Translations under genes and position numbers: made by a program
Shown: positions 12,216-25,018 of the stretch, piece after piece
How positions within the stretch are numbered: position 1 is the stretch's first letter
Layout: each line of letters starts with the position of its first letter
From: Chrysemys picta bellii
Taxonomy: Eukaryota; Chordata; Testudines; Emydidae
DNA length: 64,000 nt
Assembly (NCBI RefSeq): GCF_011386835.1
Contig: NC_088792.1
Coordinates: 217,158,394-217,222,393, forward strand
Reading direction: 5' to 3'
Notes under the pieces: model-generated
What the model was told of the DNA's origin: nothing
Seen by the model: only the letters and a program-made list of their open reading frames with translations
Databases searched by the model: none

Positions 12216-14400
12216 ATGAAGCATAGGAAGAGAAAGATACAATCAAATATATGTTGGGTCTTTTTGGATGACTATAGCTCAGTTAAGGGCCAGCCAGTCC
12301 CATCTGTCCTCGGCGTGTCATGGCAGAGGTGGCAGTGTTGCAGGAGAGAGTAGTAGCCTTACAGATCAGTGCAGGGAGCATTGTCTTTGTGTAAGGGGCA
12401 GTGTGGAAGAGGGCACAGAGCCACGTGTGTGAGACACCGATATGAGCAAACAAGGCTGTCATTGGCGGTAGACAACAGCAGGTTTAAGGCAATGTGATAG
12501 ATGAGAAGGACAAATAAGGACGGGCAGATTTGTGAGGGGCCCATAGAGGTCAGGAAAAGAAGCTTGAACTTGATGAAACAAAACACGGGGGAGCTAGTGG
12601 AGGAATTCAACATGGGAGAAGATGAGATTGGAGTGTCAGGCAAGCCAGACAGCCTGAGCAGATGCACTGTGTGTGAACTGAGGGGAAAGCTGGGGCAAAG
12701 TGTGATCCTCCCAGATCAGACGAATTCCTACAGATTTCTATCAGGACAATGAAGGAGTTATTTCTGTGCCAGATTACAGCTTTCTGTCCCCAGCCATTTT
12801 GAAAATAAGTTGCAAGGATTTCTTTTATAAAGGGGAAAGTATTTTTCTTTCACTCTCCTTGTACTCAGAAGGAGCTGAACCACCCTTTTTCTAACTTTCC
12901 AAAAGGATCAATTGTACCTTTCAGCACAGCCTAGCGCTGAGGCCAATACAGAGCCACATTGGCCCATGGGAGCTCCAGGAGACACAAGAAAAGTGCCTGC
13001 TGCTACCCTTTTGTGGGATGCAGCGTTCTCTTCTCTCCCACCCATGCCGCAGAACAGCGAGGAGTGAGGGAACAGTCCGTGCGTTCCCTTGAATGCAGGA
13101 ACTGCAGCTGTGCCCAATCCTTACCTGGGTTATGAAATGGGGCTCTTGCACCGTGCCTCCACGGCACACCTGGGTAAGGGCCAGGCACAACTTACCTATA
13201 AGAATTTACTGTGGGCCGGAGACCAAAGCTAGGTAATTTCATCCTGAAAGATTCAAGTTTCAGAACATTCTGAATGACTGAAAAGAAAAAGGGCTAGAAT
13301 GGGAGCGTGTACACAGCCTCATCTATAGCTGTCACTAGCACTCCCTGGAGACTACATATAGTGCAGTGATGCTTCCATTTGTGCTAAATCACTGCCCCAC
13401 TCTGAAAAGAAATGAAGTGGGTCTGACACACAGTTTCAACACTGTAAGTGTTACCCACACCTAGTAGTATATGTTAAGAACATCATAACTCATTTGTAGC
13501 TTCATTAGTTGTACTGGTTTCTTCGTGAAATAAGGCATAAATGTATCACACACTCTTCACTGTCTGTATTTTTCTGCCTATCCATATGCAATGTCAAATA
13601 CTCGGAGAGCAACCTGAAGCTTCAGTAATAAGAATTAATCTATACAGATTTATATAAACAGGTGACTAATTCTATAAACATAAACCATAATTTATATATA
13701 GGGATATATCAGGGCTTTAGGCACCTAAAGTGACAATTGGCACCTGAGTCTTTTTGTGACTCTAATCCTGGGTGTACTCCAGTACTGAGCAGTACCTGTA
13801 ACTACTGGGCTATAAAATAGGCTCATCTGAGACTTCCTCAATTTGTCCTGTTGAAGCTGTTCCACTGTGGATAAATCATTGGCTCAGGGAGACTGGATCC
13901 TCGGTCTCCCACTTCCCCAGTGAGGGCTCTAACCAGCAGGCTACAGTGTAATTGTCATGCTTACTTTCTCTGGCCCAGTGTTACTGCGCTGTGGCTAAAT
14001 AATGAAAGAATCACAGCTCTGCAACCATTCCCGGGGATTCCTCTCTGCACCAGCTTCTCTGCAGCTCCTGGGCTGCAATGCAAAAGAGCCTGGCCACTTC
14101 CTGATTCAGGGCCTTTCCCCTTGATGGGCCAGGAGGAAAGCAGTGTGGAGTGGACTGATGGGAGTTGTAGTCCCCTGCTTAGCAAATCCATCGTTTATTT
14201 CTACGTGCACACGAGTAGGTCTTTTAAAATACTTTTAAATAACTAGTTAATGGACTGCTTTCATGGACCTTTATCTCCTGAAGCCACAAGTACAAATGAT
14301 TACATCTGGTGCAAAATGGGCAGCTTAGAGAGAGTTTCTTATACTATTTTCCCCTTCCCTTATGTGGAAATTCATTTCTTAATAACCTTATGTTCTCTAT

Positions 14401-15229
14401 TGTTGTGGTCAAAAACACCCACGCAATGATTTTAGTTCAAAGACTCAAGCCTGAGGCCAGTTTATTGACATACATACCAGTGCACTGGGGTGCAGTCCGA
14501 AGACTGACACCCCGAGGGCCGCTCGCAGGTGAGTTTTAATTTCATTAAACCGCAAGTAAAGTACAAACAACACGTCATGAGTTAAGAAATTAGGGTTGGG
14601 GTCAGTTCCTCCCCAAACCGCGAATTAAGAAATTAGGGTCGGGGTCAGTTTCCCCCCCCTCTCCCCTAGGTACCTTCCTCATTTTTCCGAGAAGTGGATG
14701 TTTATTTGGGTAGAGGGGCGCTTGGTGGTTTTCCCCAGGGGTGGTACTTGGCACCAGTTTGGGTACATTTCTCAAGACACATGTTATTTTCCGGGGTCTT
14801 TTGGTTAAAGATTGGGGGGGGGGTCCATGGGATGCCTAAAGAAGATCTTTGATTGGCTATTTTTGTAGATAGCTGGAATCATGGAGTGGGTCACAGATCA
14901 CCCAAAGGAGAAGCTGCATGAGTCAAGAAATTGCATTTAGCTAAAGTTACTTATTGCTTCACACAAGTGGTTATTATATTTCATTAGTCATGAACATATT
15001 TAATTAGTGCTGCTGCTGGGGCTTTTCTTCTATTCTTTCCCTCCTTGCCCCCCACTCCTCTGGTCATGACCCTTGGCCGAGTTTGGCTGGGAATTGTGCA
15101 GTCTAGTCTAGTTCAGGCCCTGGCCTGGGCCCTGGCCTGTACTGCTTTAGCATAACAGATCTCTGTTGGAGGGTTTATTTTGGGGCCTTCAGATTCACAG
15201 CTCTGGCTATTAAAAAGAAGGCCCCCCTG
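14401..15229 (-). mobile_element. Probable solo LTR of a retrovirus-like element
   Basis: On the minus strand the segment has an AATAAA signal (14,465-14,459 region), a GTCAGTCTTCGGACTGCACC R/U5-like block, and a terminus ending ...GGTCAAAAACACC complement to ...ACCACAACA, i.e. a CA end at 14,401. The flanking hexamer CTCTAT occurs at 14,395-14,400 and again at 15,230-15,235, which would serve as a target duplication. The 5' end then reads CAG rather than TG, so that boundary is doubtful. An imperfect internal tandem (TTAAGAAATTAGGGT-GGGGTCAGTT, twice near 14,582 and 14,625) is present. No internal coding region. Confidence 0.45.
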
Positions 15230-15763
15230 CTCTATTTTCCCACATTATTAACCTGGCACTGTGCCTGGCACTCCCTTTCATTAAAAGGAAATAATAATCT
15301 GCATTTTTTGCAATGAACCTTTCCATTTAAATTTCCCCTCGAGTATACCAGGCCTGCACCTTTTGGAATACCCTGACCTGTCACAGAGTATTTCATGACA
15401 ATGAACAAATCTTGATATACAAGGATGATCAGCTTGCACAGTAACTTTGGTCTGTGGCAGTGTGCAAACAAAGATTAAGCACGTACTGGACACCTGAAGA
15501 CAGGGTCTGTATTTTTTGTTGCTTAGTACACACTTTTATAAATCAAGACTGCTACCTATCATTTTCACCATAGCACAGCTTCTTAAGCAGTGAATTAGAC
15601 AAAGTGTTCAGACAGAGTTTTCTGAGGGCCACAGTGAGACTGATGGATTTACATTTTAACTTTAAAGTTAGGGAGTCATTCCAATTACATTCACCTTATT
15701 TCTTTTGCAAAGCTTAATGGTTCTAGTTTAATTACATCATTCAAAATATTAAATTTTTTAATA

Positions 15764-15796
15764 GGAATCCTCTCTTCCTAGGAATCCTCTCTTCAT
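15764..15796. repeat. Short 16-17 bp tandem duplication
   Basis: AGGAATCCTCTCTTCCT is followed directly by AGGAATCCTCTCTTCAT. Confidence 0.8.
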
Positions 15797-17199
15797 GCAC
15801 TAAACAATCATTTATCAGATTAGCTGCTGAATAAATCTAATATTAAATATGCTGTTGGACAAACAACTTTACTGTAAATTGCAAGATCTATAAGTGAACT
15901 AATTATTGCCTCATACACTATTCACTGGCAAGGTCAATTATTTAAAATTTCAGCGTCAGATGTATGATATGACCAATGATAATACAAACACTGACGGCTC
16001 ATGAGTGGCCACACCATATGTGAGTTGTCTCAACAATAATCTCTTCAGAATTGCACGCTACTAGTGGGTAACTACCAATATGATAGTTAATAGCCTGCTG
16101 AAAGCAAATAATGCTCTAATACATTTAACATAGACTCTCAAATTGGTCGTTATTATTGTAGGCAATAATTATAACAGCAATACCTCATTAAAAAAAGACT
16201 GACATGCATTTAAGCGTGTGTTAAGATGTCAAATTACTTTACCCCATGACAATTAACCAACTTTTTTCATCTATCAAGATGCAAAAGGCAATGGCATTTA
16301 GCTATAACAAAAGGCACGTTCCCAAGAAGCAGGGACACTGTCCATACCTTGAAATCTATTATGCATAGTCTTTTTACTGTGTAATTTTTATTCAAATATT
16401 TTTCTTCAAGTGCCACTGCAAGTGGTTAACATGCATTCAGATTGTTTCATATCCCATTCCAATAAAATTAGACTTTAATAGTTGTTTTCTATTTATGTTA
16501 TTTTTTTCCAAGTGAGCATTATTTATTATGATTAGAAGTATGATTTATTATTTTATTTTGCATCTACCATGTTTCTCCTCTTCCTCTCTCTCAAAAGAGG
16601 GCAGATATGTGCGAAGCAATAATTCTCAGTGCTGGGACATCTCAGGCCAGGGTAACAGACACTAATGAATTGGACTAAGTCTTTTTTCTCCATTCTGCTT
16701 CCTTTCCCTCCCTCAATTGCATGGGAAACAAAACACTTAGCTAATTCAGTTAATGGAAACACAGCTTTGTAGCTTGAGGACGGAAAAGTTAGAAAATAAA
16801 GATATCTGTAACTATTCACCGTCATGCATTTTCAAGTGACAAGCACAAGACACTTGCTTGGAGATGGAGGTGATGACTGAGGCCCACCAGTGTCTGCCCC
16901 TGCCATCACAGGAAATCATCATGTGGAATACACCAACCTCATCCTAATAGATGATCCCTGCTCTACTATGCCGATAAAGGTGCAAAATAATGTACCCTTC
17001 CGTTATACCCTGTCAGAGACATTTCTTCCTGATTCCAAATGTGGGGGTCAGTTTAATTTTGAGCATGCCAGCATGAATCACCATACATAAGGATGGTGGG
17101 GTCCATACAAAGTAGAAAAGAACAAGCGTATTGGAAAACTGTTTCCATCGCTCTCAGTAAGAGGAAGGAAGGATGATCATAAGATGGAAGTCTGTCGAT

Positions 17200-17310
17200 A
17201 ATATAGGGAGTCAGGAGACTCCCAGCTCTGCTATAGAGCTGGCCAAGTTACTTAACTTCTCTGAACCTTATTTTTCTCTTTTGTAAAATGGGGCGAATAA
17301 TACTTGCCCA
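17200..17310 (+). mobile_element. MIR SINE fragment
   Basis: The MIR core order is readable: GGAGTCAGGAGACTCCCAGCTCTG, GGCCAAGTTACTTAACTTCTCTGAACC, then TTTGTAAAATGGGGCGAATAATACTTGCC. These are diagnostic of MIR, an ancient amniote CORE-SINE. Confidence 0.85.
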
Positions 17311-17689
17311 AGCTCTTGCCCCTGTCCCACAACCCTGCATTTCTTCCCTTTCCCCCCACACCTCCCAATCCTTACCTCACACATCTAAGTCAGGCTACTT
17401 CCTCCTTTCGTTCCTCACTGTCTGGATGCCAACACAGGGAGCATTTGAAAGCACAGGAAAGACAGTCTTCCTGCTTTCAGTTCCTGTGCCTGGCAGCACA
17501 ACAGATCCCACCAGCCAGGACAAGCAAATACATGGAAAGTCCTGCTCAGCCCCTACAGCCTTGGTTTGGTGCATGCTCAGTCACACTGTGGGGTCGGCGC
17601 ATGCCCTGTCCAATTGGCAAGTCAGAATCTAAGGGGATGGAGCGTGCTCAATGCAGACAGAATCTTTGGAGAATTTAGCTGCCAAACTC

Positions 17690-18095
17690 TAACAACGTCA
17701 CCCGAGCATGTGTGAACTGAAACCTGGCCAAATCTGGGTTAATTTTCATGGGGATGGCAAGAGTCACGTTCCTGACACCAGGATGACACCCCCTTACCAA
17801 ATGTCAAGCCCCTGCTCCAAAGAATGGAGGTGCTAGAGCTTCTCATTGAAACAGCTTGAGATTTTTTTTTAATGTGGGAAAAACAATGTGTTTTACCCTT
17901 GATCTTTTTCTCGGAAATGGCTGAACTGTTTTAGCTGAAACTTCCCCAAAAAATTCAGCCTGAGGTGGTCACTTGACATGGAAAATTTCTGCTCATACAG
18001 TTTAAGTTTGGCAAACAACTGAAAACAGGATTGCGTTATGAAAAGTGTGGGGAAACATTAACTATAGTCATTGCTACCTGTGCTACCTATAACAA
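17690..18095 (+). repeat. Unclassified interspersed repeat, copy 1
   Basis: It shares the same ordered blocks with 26,330-26,655: CC-CC-TGCC/ACCAAAT-T--AAGC, GGTGCTAGAGCTTCTCA-TGAAA, a T-rich block, and AACTGAAAACAGG followed by an ATTGCTA-C block. The two copies are in the same orientation. No coding potential and no terminal repeats recognised. Confidence 0.5.
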
Positions 18096-18959
18096 TAGTA
18101 TTGTTTATTGCAATGAATATAGGGCCTTATGCGCCCATTCTAGGGTTGTTGCCAGGTAGGGAAGTAAACTCAGATTGTCCCTTACACTAAGGCCCCTTTA
18201 TACTGCTCTGGCAGTGTAAATGGGTTTTAACATGTGGTTATATTACATCTACTCCTACTTCAAGGCCCCTTTATATGACTACAGTCAGTCTGCAGAATTT
18301 TTCTATTCAGTTGCATGGTAGGGAAATGTGTCCCCTAAAAGTCTGGAGGGTTCAAATTCCTAAAATTGCAGTGCCCCTTTCATCCATGTGGGGTTTAGGG
18401 ACATACGAAAACCAAAGGCAATCTGCTTGGAGGCTTCTATACGGCTCTCTGCTTCCTCGTGACAGCCTGACTCATACAGGGGCTGTCAGGGTCTCTGCCA
18501 ACCCAGAGAGCTTCCAGGGAGAGGGAGAAGCCATACATGTTATTGCAGACTCCATGTAAAAGAAGTTGAACTTATTTACCCTGCGGGTTTGAGGTGGGGA
18601 GAGAGAATTTGGCACTTTCTGCCTAATTCCTTTCCTGTTCTGCCCTCTCCAATTCCCTATGTAAAACCGAGATGCCTCTTGTTCAAGCTGCTGCAGCCCC
18701 ATCCTCCCTTTCCTTGCCCATCCTTGCCTTTTATGCTGAGCAGTTTCATGGCTCCCCACCCCCTACACTTGTATAAGGAACTAATTACGATACTATCATT
18801 AGACATGTGGAAGCACAGGCTGAGGAGGCAAGCACAGCACAGCAGGGTATAGACAGGTCCCTGATGAGCAGTGGGGCATGAGTAATTGGGCCAGGGGATG
18901 CCTCGATTTGAAGGATGGGATCAGAGAAGGGAGGAAATTTACAGGGCAGGAGGCAACCA

Positions 18960-19037
18960 AATTAAACGAGTTACGTCATATAAAATACACATGTCGATAA
19001 TTAAATGAGTTACGTCATATAAAATACACATGTCGAT
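18960..19037. repeat. 39-bp perfect-length tandem duplication
   Basis: Two adjacent 39-bp units (18,960-18,998 and 18,999-19,037) begin AATTAAA and end CACATGTCGAT. They differ by one base (ACGAG versus ATGAG). Each contains a TTACGTCAT core resembling a CRE/ATF-type site, and that regulatory reading is speculative. Confidence 0.9.
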
Positions 19038-19794
19038 TTGACTATTAGATAAAAGAGTTAATTGGAGACAGTAATTACATTACTGTAGGAAAATGTCCAG
19101 AAATAGATATTCAAGCCATGAGTTTTTATCCAGCTTTTGCAAAAGGCTTTATTTTGTAGCAGATACAGATGACAGTATGTGTCTATGCACCATCCTGAAT
19201 AAAGTGTGGGCTTGTTTTTACACTGTCAGAACATTTGTAAACAAGGCAAGAATGTCAGATGGGGATTACTGAATTCAGAAGGAAATGCTTTTTCAAAATG
19301 AAGACTTCTTTAGTAAAGGAAACAATCAACAAGCAAATTCTGCTCTACAGACACTAACCCTTCCCAATGTACTCATGTAAACGCTAAAAGACAGCAGTGC
19401 AGCTCCCTGCAAAAAAGAGCCATTGGAGCAGAGGAACAATTGCCCACAACTTCCCTTTGGGCTCTTTTGGAAAGAATAGCGCCACTCCAGAGCAGTCCCA
19501 TCCACCCCAATTAGTGCCCATAAACAAGCCAACAAACTCTCATCGTTAATTGTATCAAACATTGGTGACAGATCTAATCATCACAGGCACTCTATCTTCT
19601 TCCATTGCCAGGAGGAGACCATCAACTAATGCAGTCGGTGCAGTTTTTACCCTACATAAATGCCTATAATCAGATTGACTGCAATCAAGGAAATCTAAGG
19701 AATCAAGAAAGTGCCAGAGTTGCCTTGCCACAACCTGCTCAATTACCTTTCCTAAAGAGGAAGAGCTCTGAATGGCCCAAAAGCATGTCTCTCT

Positions 19795-19857
19795 CAGCAA
19801 CAGAAGTTGATCCAATAAAAGATATTACCTTACCCACTTCGTCTCTCTAATTTCCTA
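19795..19857. repeat. Single arm of foldback repeat
   Basis: AGAAGTTGATCCAATAAAAG, GATATTACCTTACCCAC and TCTCTCTAATTT match the family of the copy at 1,532-1,709 in opposite orientation. Confidence 0.6.
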
Positions 19858-22172
19858 AAGGCACCAGATGGGACTCAGGCCAATAGTTAGCCAGATTGTC
19901 AACAAGTGTTGGTTTCTGAACTTCGGTGTATTGTTCTTGTTGGTAAGAGGAATACAGAAAAGGAGCTGGATTAAACAATTTTTCTCACCAGCTGACTCAT
20001 GCAGGGGATCCTGAGGTAAGTAATAAGCTGAGAACAAATTCTAATAATTTTCAGCAAAAGGGGTGGGCACACTTGTGCAATCTTCTGATTATGTACCAGT
20101 CTGGGCCCAAGTGGGGAAATGGTTTGATAGTCATCAGGGCAGAGGGGTGAATGGCTGACCAGCTTCTGATGCAAGATACACAGTGGTAGTGGGGCCATGG
20201 ATGTTGATGACTCAGTGGGCAGATGGTAAATCTTCATGTGGGATTGCAGAACCCTTGCCTCAGGCAACACAGGAATACACCACAAAGAGGCTGCAGTACT
20301 CCAATGAATTTAATAATGCTTGGTTTCTTGGGTCTATTAGTTGTGCAGTGTCAGGAAAGCTCCAACCATTGTTTCTCCTACAAGGCCCATTAGGGTCCCT
20401 AATTGTGGCATACCACTTGGCACTCACAAATTAAAGATACAAAGAAATTAAAAAGAAGTTCACCATCACAGTTGCTAGCCAAGTAACCACTCTTTAGGAT
20501 ATTGACAATAGTATCTAATTTTTTTAATTGCATACTGAAATGAAATAGAATACTTCTGACATAGCTGTGCAATTCAATGAAATATGGAAACAACAGCAAT
20601 GTATTTTATTATAAACTGTGGGGAAAAAAAAGCACAGTTCAAAAATCCCCTGTTGTAGTTAACCAGGACCTGGCATTATGTAAAGTGTAACAGGACAACA
20701 ATGGCCGATGGCCTCTGTTGAGTAGTTAAGATATGGATAACTGTTTAGAGGCCCAATTCTGCTCCTATTTAAGTCAATGTCAAAACGCCCACTGACTTCA
20801 GCAGTGGAAGCTGGATCTGTTCTCATGTGCCCACAGTTTAAAAATACATTGCGAAAGTGAACAGCGTTTTCTCAAGAAAACTAGTTTCCAGGGATGTCTT
20901 ATACTTATAAAAATATTTTCTCAGAGAACCTTTTCAGCATCTTAAACACGTCTTCTGTGCACATGGAAACAATTACAACTGCAATTTTCCAGCTTTGAGT
21001 TAAGAGTTTTGACAGCTAAAATATTGTCATTTTAAAGACTTTCAAAAACTCAGTTTAAGTCAGTCTCCAACGTTAGAGACAGAGGAATATTTTCTTCTGG
21101 TCCCAGGAACACCACATTCAGGCTCACTGTTGCAGTCCTGATAACAGCGGTAACAGTTTGAAAACTCTCAAGAAAACTAATTAGCATAGAGAAAACCGAG
21201 GACGAGACTGAACAGTTAATTTCTTGCAAAACTAGGCCTACTGATTTACCCTGTGCACCTGAGGCACCACTTTCCTCAACCAGAGAAGAATCACCCAGGA
21301 CAAAAGCCAGTAATCCCTGTCCTCTGAGACATTCTGTAAATCCTCCTTTTGGATACAAGAGGCCCAGTCTTTCAATGTAATCATTTTTTACTGACAGATA
21401 AGAGCATACTCCTGTTACCACTTGGGGCAAAAATCATTTCCTATAGTCTATATCCATAGGCAATCAATATTTTTTACTATTCCAAACAAATGATACAATT
21501 CTTGTTTGTTTGTTACTGTTATCTGCTACTGTAATGAGAAAGAAACCTTGGCTAACCAAAAGACATCACTACTTTTTTTCAGAGGATCCTGTCACCTTAT
21601 GGTCACACAAAATTACCTACATTATTTTCAGCTCCAGGTAAACAGGAACTCAACATGTCTATTTTACACTTGTCATGTCCAGTCCTCAACCTGGGGTAAA
21701 TCACTGCAGTCAGTGAAGTCCATGGAGCTATGCAGACTTACTCCAGCTGAGAAATGGGCCCAAATTCGTATAATTTTGAAAGGTAGAATATAGTATTTTT
21801 CAACCTCTAATTAGAAAAATGCAAGCCAATAGCCACGTTTTGTGCTCTACTTAAAAGTAGACATAACAATAGACCAGGTCCTCATGAAGCTGTGCCTATT
21901 TACACATCAGTGGAGGATCTGACCCAATATTTGTACTCAGCTTTGTTAAGGGCTTAGGACTTGATCTTGTCCTGTTGTGAATAGCCCCATTTAAGCCACA
22001 AGGGGACTACACACAGTACTAAGCAGTATGCCCAGCAGTTAGCAAGGCTGGGCCCCAGTCATGTAACCGATACGAGCCTATAGATACAGCACCCTTTAGA
22101 TTAGTTTTAAGTATTGTGGGAGGTAAATGCGTCCACAAACACACAGACACACACATTGGTAAGGAAACTCAC

Positions 22173-22353
22173 CACTGCTAGAAGCATCGCTGAGATTTAG
22201 CAGCCCACTTCCTAACCCTCTGTAACTATGGTAACTGTAGGTCCCATTTCCATTGATGTACAACACCTCCTGTGTGCTGGAAACAGCTGATGTTGAGTAA
22301 GTGACCTGGGCTGGCTCTTGTTTATATTGTTTGTCAGCTGGAGCAGCTTCATC
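22173..22353 (-). CDS. NOL4: NOL4 penultimate coding exon
   Basis: This 181-nt exon lies between a TTTTGGCAG acceptor and a G|GTGAGT donor. It starts in phase 0 (GAT, Asp) and ends in phase 1, exactly what the last exon needs. It encodes 60 residues: an acidic/charged start (DEAAPADKQYKQEP), a stretch rich in Thr/Ser/Val, then a tyrosine- and glycine-rich segment (NGNGTYSYHSYRGLG) followed by LLNLSDASSS. No enzymatic motif is visible, and a low-complexity protein-interaction region is the most that can be inferred. Neighbouring introns are 12.3 kb (downstream) and 27.6 kb (upstream). A perfect (AC)32 repeat on the coding strand lies about 490 bp upstream in the preceding intron. Confidence 0.88.
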
Positions 22354-22599
22354 CTGCCAAAACAATGTTTCATTGTAAGGTTTCAAATAATTGTTAAAGT
22401 TCACCTTGAATGAGAGGGGCTATTTTATTGTTATTTAAAACTCCCCAAGTGTTACTTTCACAACAGTGTAATAAGCAAGAAACAAGCATGTACATGTTTT
22501 CAACTGACAGTTTATCAATTGAAAAGAAATCATGAGAATAGCCATGAACATAGATTTCCTACAACCATTGATTTGCATTTTGCTAGCAAATCACAACAT

Positions 22600-22690
22600 G
22601 ATGGGTGCTGTCCAAACACACAGGAAGACACAGTCCCTGCCTGGAAGAACTTACAATCTCCTGAAAAACTCAACTCTAAATCAAAATAAA
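22600..22690 (-). mobile_element. CORE-SINE 3' tail fragment
   Basis: GGGTGCTGTCCAAACACAC, GACACAGTCCCTGCCTGGAAG and AACTTACAATCT are the reverse complement of the long-tail CORE-SINE end. Confidence 0.55.
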
Positions 22691-22841
22691 ATGGAAGGAA
22701 CTGAACGCAAATGATTATGCTCTGGCATTTAAAGCAACCCTCTTGGTGCAGAAAATCAGTTTTTTCTTGTTATGATAAAGCAACATAAAATGCATTGGCA
22801 TGTTCTCTAGATGGATTGATCAGCATCAAGGATACAGGAAA

Positions 22842-22843
<2 letters not shown>

Positions 22844-22907
<64 letters not shown>
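22844..22907. repeat. (GT)32 dinucleotide microsatellite
   Basis: 32 uninterrupted GT units; on the NOL4 coding strand this reads (AC)32. It lies 490 bp upstream of the acceptor of the exon at 22,353-22,173. Open frames crossing it (poly-THTH or CVCV) are artefacts. Confidence 0.97.
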
Positions 22908-22912
<5 letters not shown>

Positions 22913-24825
22913 GAATGAAATAATCTTTTCCATATCTGGAATGATGTGGCATTACGACACAGGAGACCAAACCTTTCTGAGCTGGAAGCTTTTGTTTGTT
23001 TATTTTGCATATGAGTTTGAAGAGTTAGACACAACCAAGATTATTCAAGTGAAAAAATTGTATTATTGAGAGAAGCTTTTAAAATATGTTGCAGCAGAAT
23101 ACTGAGAAGTCAGATAATTAATTGCATGGGCATTGGGAACATTAATTTGTATTGAGGCATATATTTGCATTATTAAGATACTTAGCTGTACTGAATTCCA
23201 CTATAAGTTCTCTTCAATAACATATAAGAATCCAAATAAAGGGATAAAAACTGCAATGTATTTTTGCCAAAAGTTTAATGTAATTTACTTTTTATCTTCA
23301 AAGGTCATGCTGTCTGTTATAAAGCAGAATGGATTTTTTTTCCTGTGAGAAAATATTCAATAAGCTATGCAGTAAAGTTTTAGCTTGGCAAGAAAGCTTA
23401 AAACATCATCCATTCCCTAAAATTCCCAAAGCTGCTGCCTTATTTTCTGATTTGATATGAAGACTTTCCCCAAAACTAGATGATATTTCCATTCACATAC
23501 TCACTCAGGGTCTGATACAGTTCCCAGCAAGGTTGATGAAAAGGTTGACTTAAAAGGGAGTTAGATCGGGCTCTCAGGGCTCCCTCGTGTTTTAAAAAGC
23601 ATCAGCTTCCTCCTACTTTGTCCTTGCAATTGTACTTTGGATAAAAGATCCTCTCTCTGTCTATCTAGGTATTTACACCATGTTCTACAACAGATTTATT
23701 CTTTCCTTCAAGTGTCTTTGCTTTTAAAATTTGGAAATGAAACAAGCTACAGTGCCACAACTCTGAGATATTTGATGTTCTGCACTAGTTGATCAATCCA
23801 TTCTTGGTAGGTACAAACAGAACAACTGGTAGTCTTTGCTTCTGTTTTTGCAACACAGGCCTGTATGGAATGAGGCCTGTAACCCAGTCTGCGGAATTGT
23901 TTACATTATTCACTGAGGAATATTCAGTATTATGAAAAAGACATTGAATGGTAAAACTCTAGTAACATGTCTGAAAAGAAAAGGATGCTATTTTCCAAGA
24001 ACCTAAGCTTACTCACTACTAAACACATGTGGCTAATCTCTGTTTCCCAAAAATATTGGGAACACAACTCAAAGGAGCAGTGGTCAGAGTATCACTTGCA
24101 TTGCCACATATTGAAATTTTGTAACCCTAATTTGCCTACATTTGCACCAGTCTTTTCCCTTTAAACAGGCATGTATATTTTTAAAAACAGAGGAATAGAT
24201 AGAGCTGTATACAATTTTCCTACAAGACAAAAACATTTTTGGCCCATTATTTAACCAATAAATAAATAAAATAATGCTAGTACAGATTAAAACCAACAAT
24301 ATAAAACAATACTAAAATAAGCTTGTGTTTCTGTCCACTTTGACTAAAACCAAAATTTTTAAGTTGTTGAAAACAGTAGGAAGGAATCTGATGAACATAC
24401 AGTAAAGGGAAACAAGAAAATTGAGTTAAGCCTGTAAGATTCTGCACTGAAGCCACTTCTAGAGCCATTGTTTGCATGAGTGAAATCTACAATTACATGA
24501 CACTACCAGCTCCTTTTAATTGTTTAAAAATGTATTTAAAAATTGCGGATTGACAGAACTGGAGACTATTTTATTCACAAAACAAGTACAACATAAGCCA
24601 AAGTACAGCATAAAGACTGACTTAGATTTACTGGCCAGATTCTCAGCTGGTATAAAAATTGGCATTGTTCCCTTAATTTTTGAGTGTGCTCCAATCTTTA
24701 TATGCATTCCATCTTTGGCTTCTTCACTGAGACTGCCAACAAAAGTGTCAACTATTGCCAATAGTGGTTGTGTTTTTCGTGATGCACCCAAAAATCATGA
24801 TGGGCATATTAAAATGCTGACATGG

Positions 24826-25018
24826 GTCACACTTTATATTAAGGACACATTTATAAATAGATTACAAAAGGTTAATAAATGGTTAATAGATGTTTTAATA
24901 AATGGGTAGTCAATGGTTACAACACGCTACTCCTGTCTGTAACATGGTTATAGAACCTATCAACCATTTAGGAACCCTTTCTAAACTATTTATAAATGTA
25001 CTTTTAATATCAAGTCTG
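24826..25018. mobile_element. Foldback MITE (AT-rich)
   Basis: The left arm (TATATTAAGGACACATTTATAAATAG..., from 24,834) pairs with the right arm ending ...CTATTTATAAATGTACTTTTAATAT (to 25,012). Subterminal blocks GGTTAATAAATGG and CCATTTAGGAACC also pair. No TSD was fixed by eye. Too short to encode a transposase. Confidence 0.6.

Larger units (their letters stand above)
9876..22172 (-). other. NOL4 last intron (12.3 kb)
   Basis: GT (22172-22171) to AG (9877-9876), phase 1. I see no additional exon. Contents recognised are old SINE tails near 12.1 kb, a probable solo LTR (14.4-15.2 kb), a MIR (17.2 kb), an unclassified repeat (17.7-18.1 kb), a 39-bp tandem duplication (18.96 kb) and one arm of a foldback repeat (19.8 kb). 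The remainder is unassigned AT-rich DNA. Confidence 0.8.

Noticed and set aside
17288..17678. Overlapping 114- and 124-codon frames
   Set aside because: They overlap each other in different frames, begin in a MIR tail, and show no domain; likely chance in a less stop-dense region.
22807..23069. Open frames with (TH)n or (CV)n
   Set aside because: Products of the (GT)32 microsatellite.
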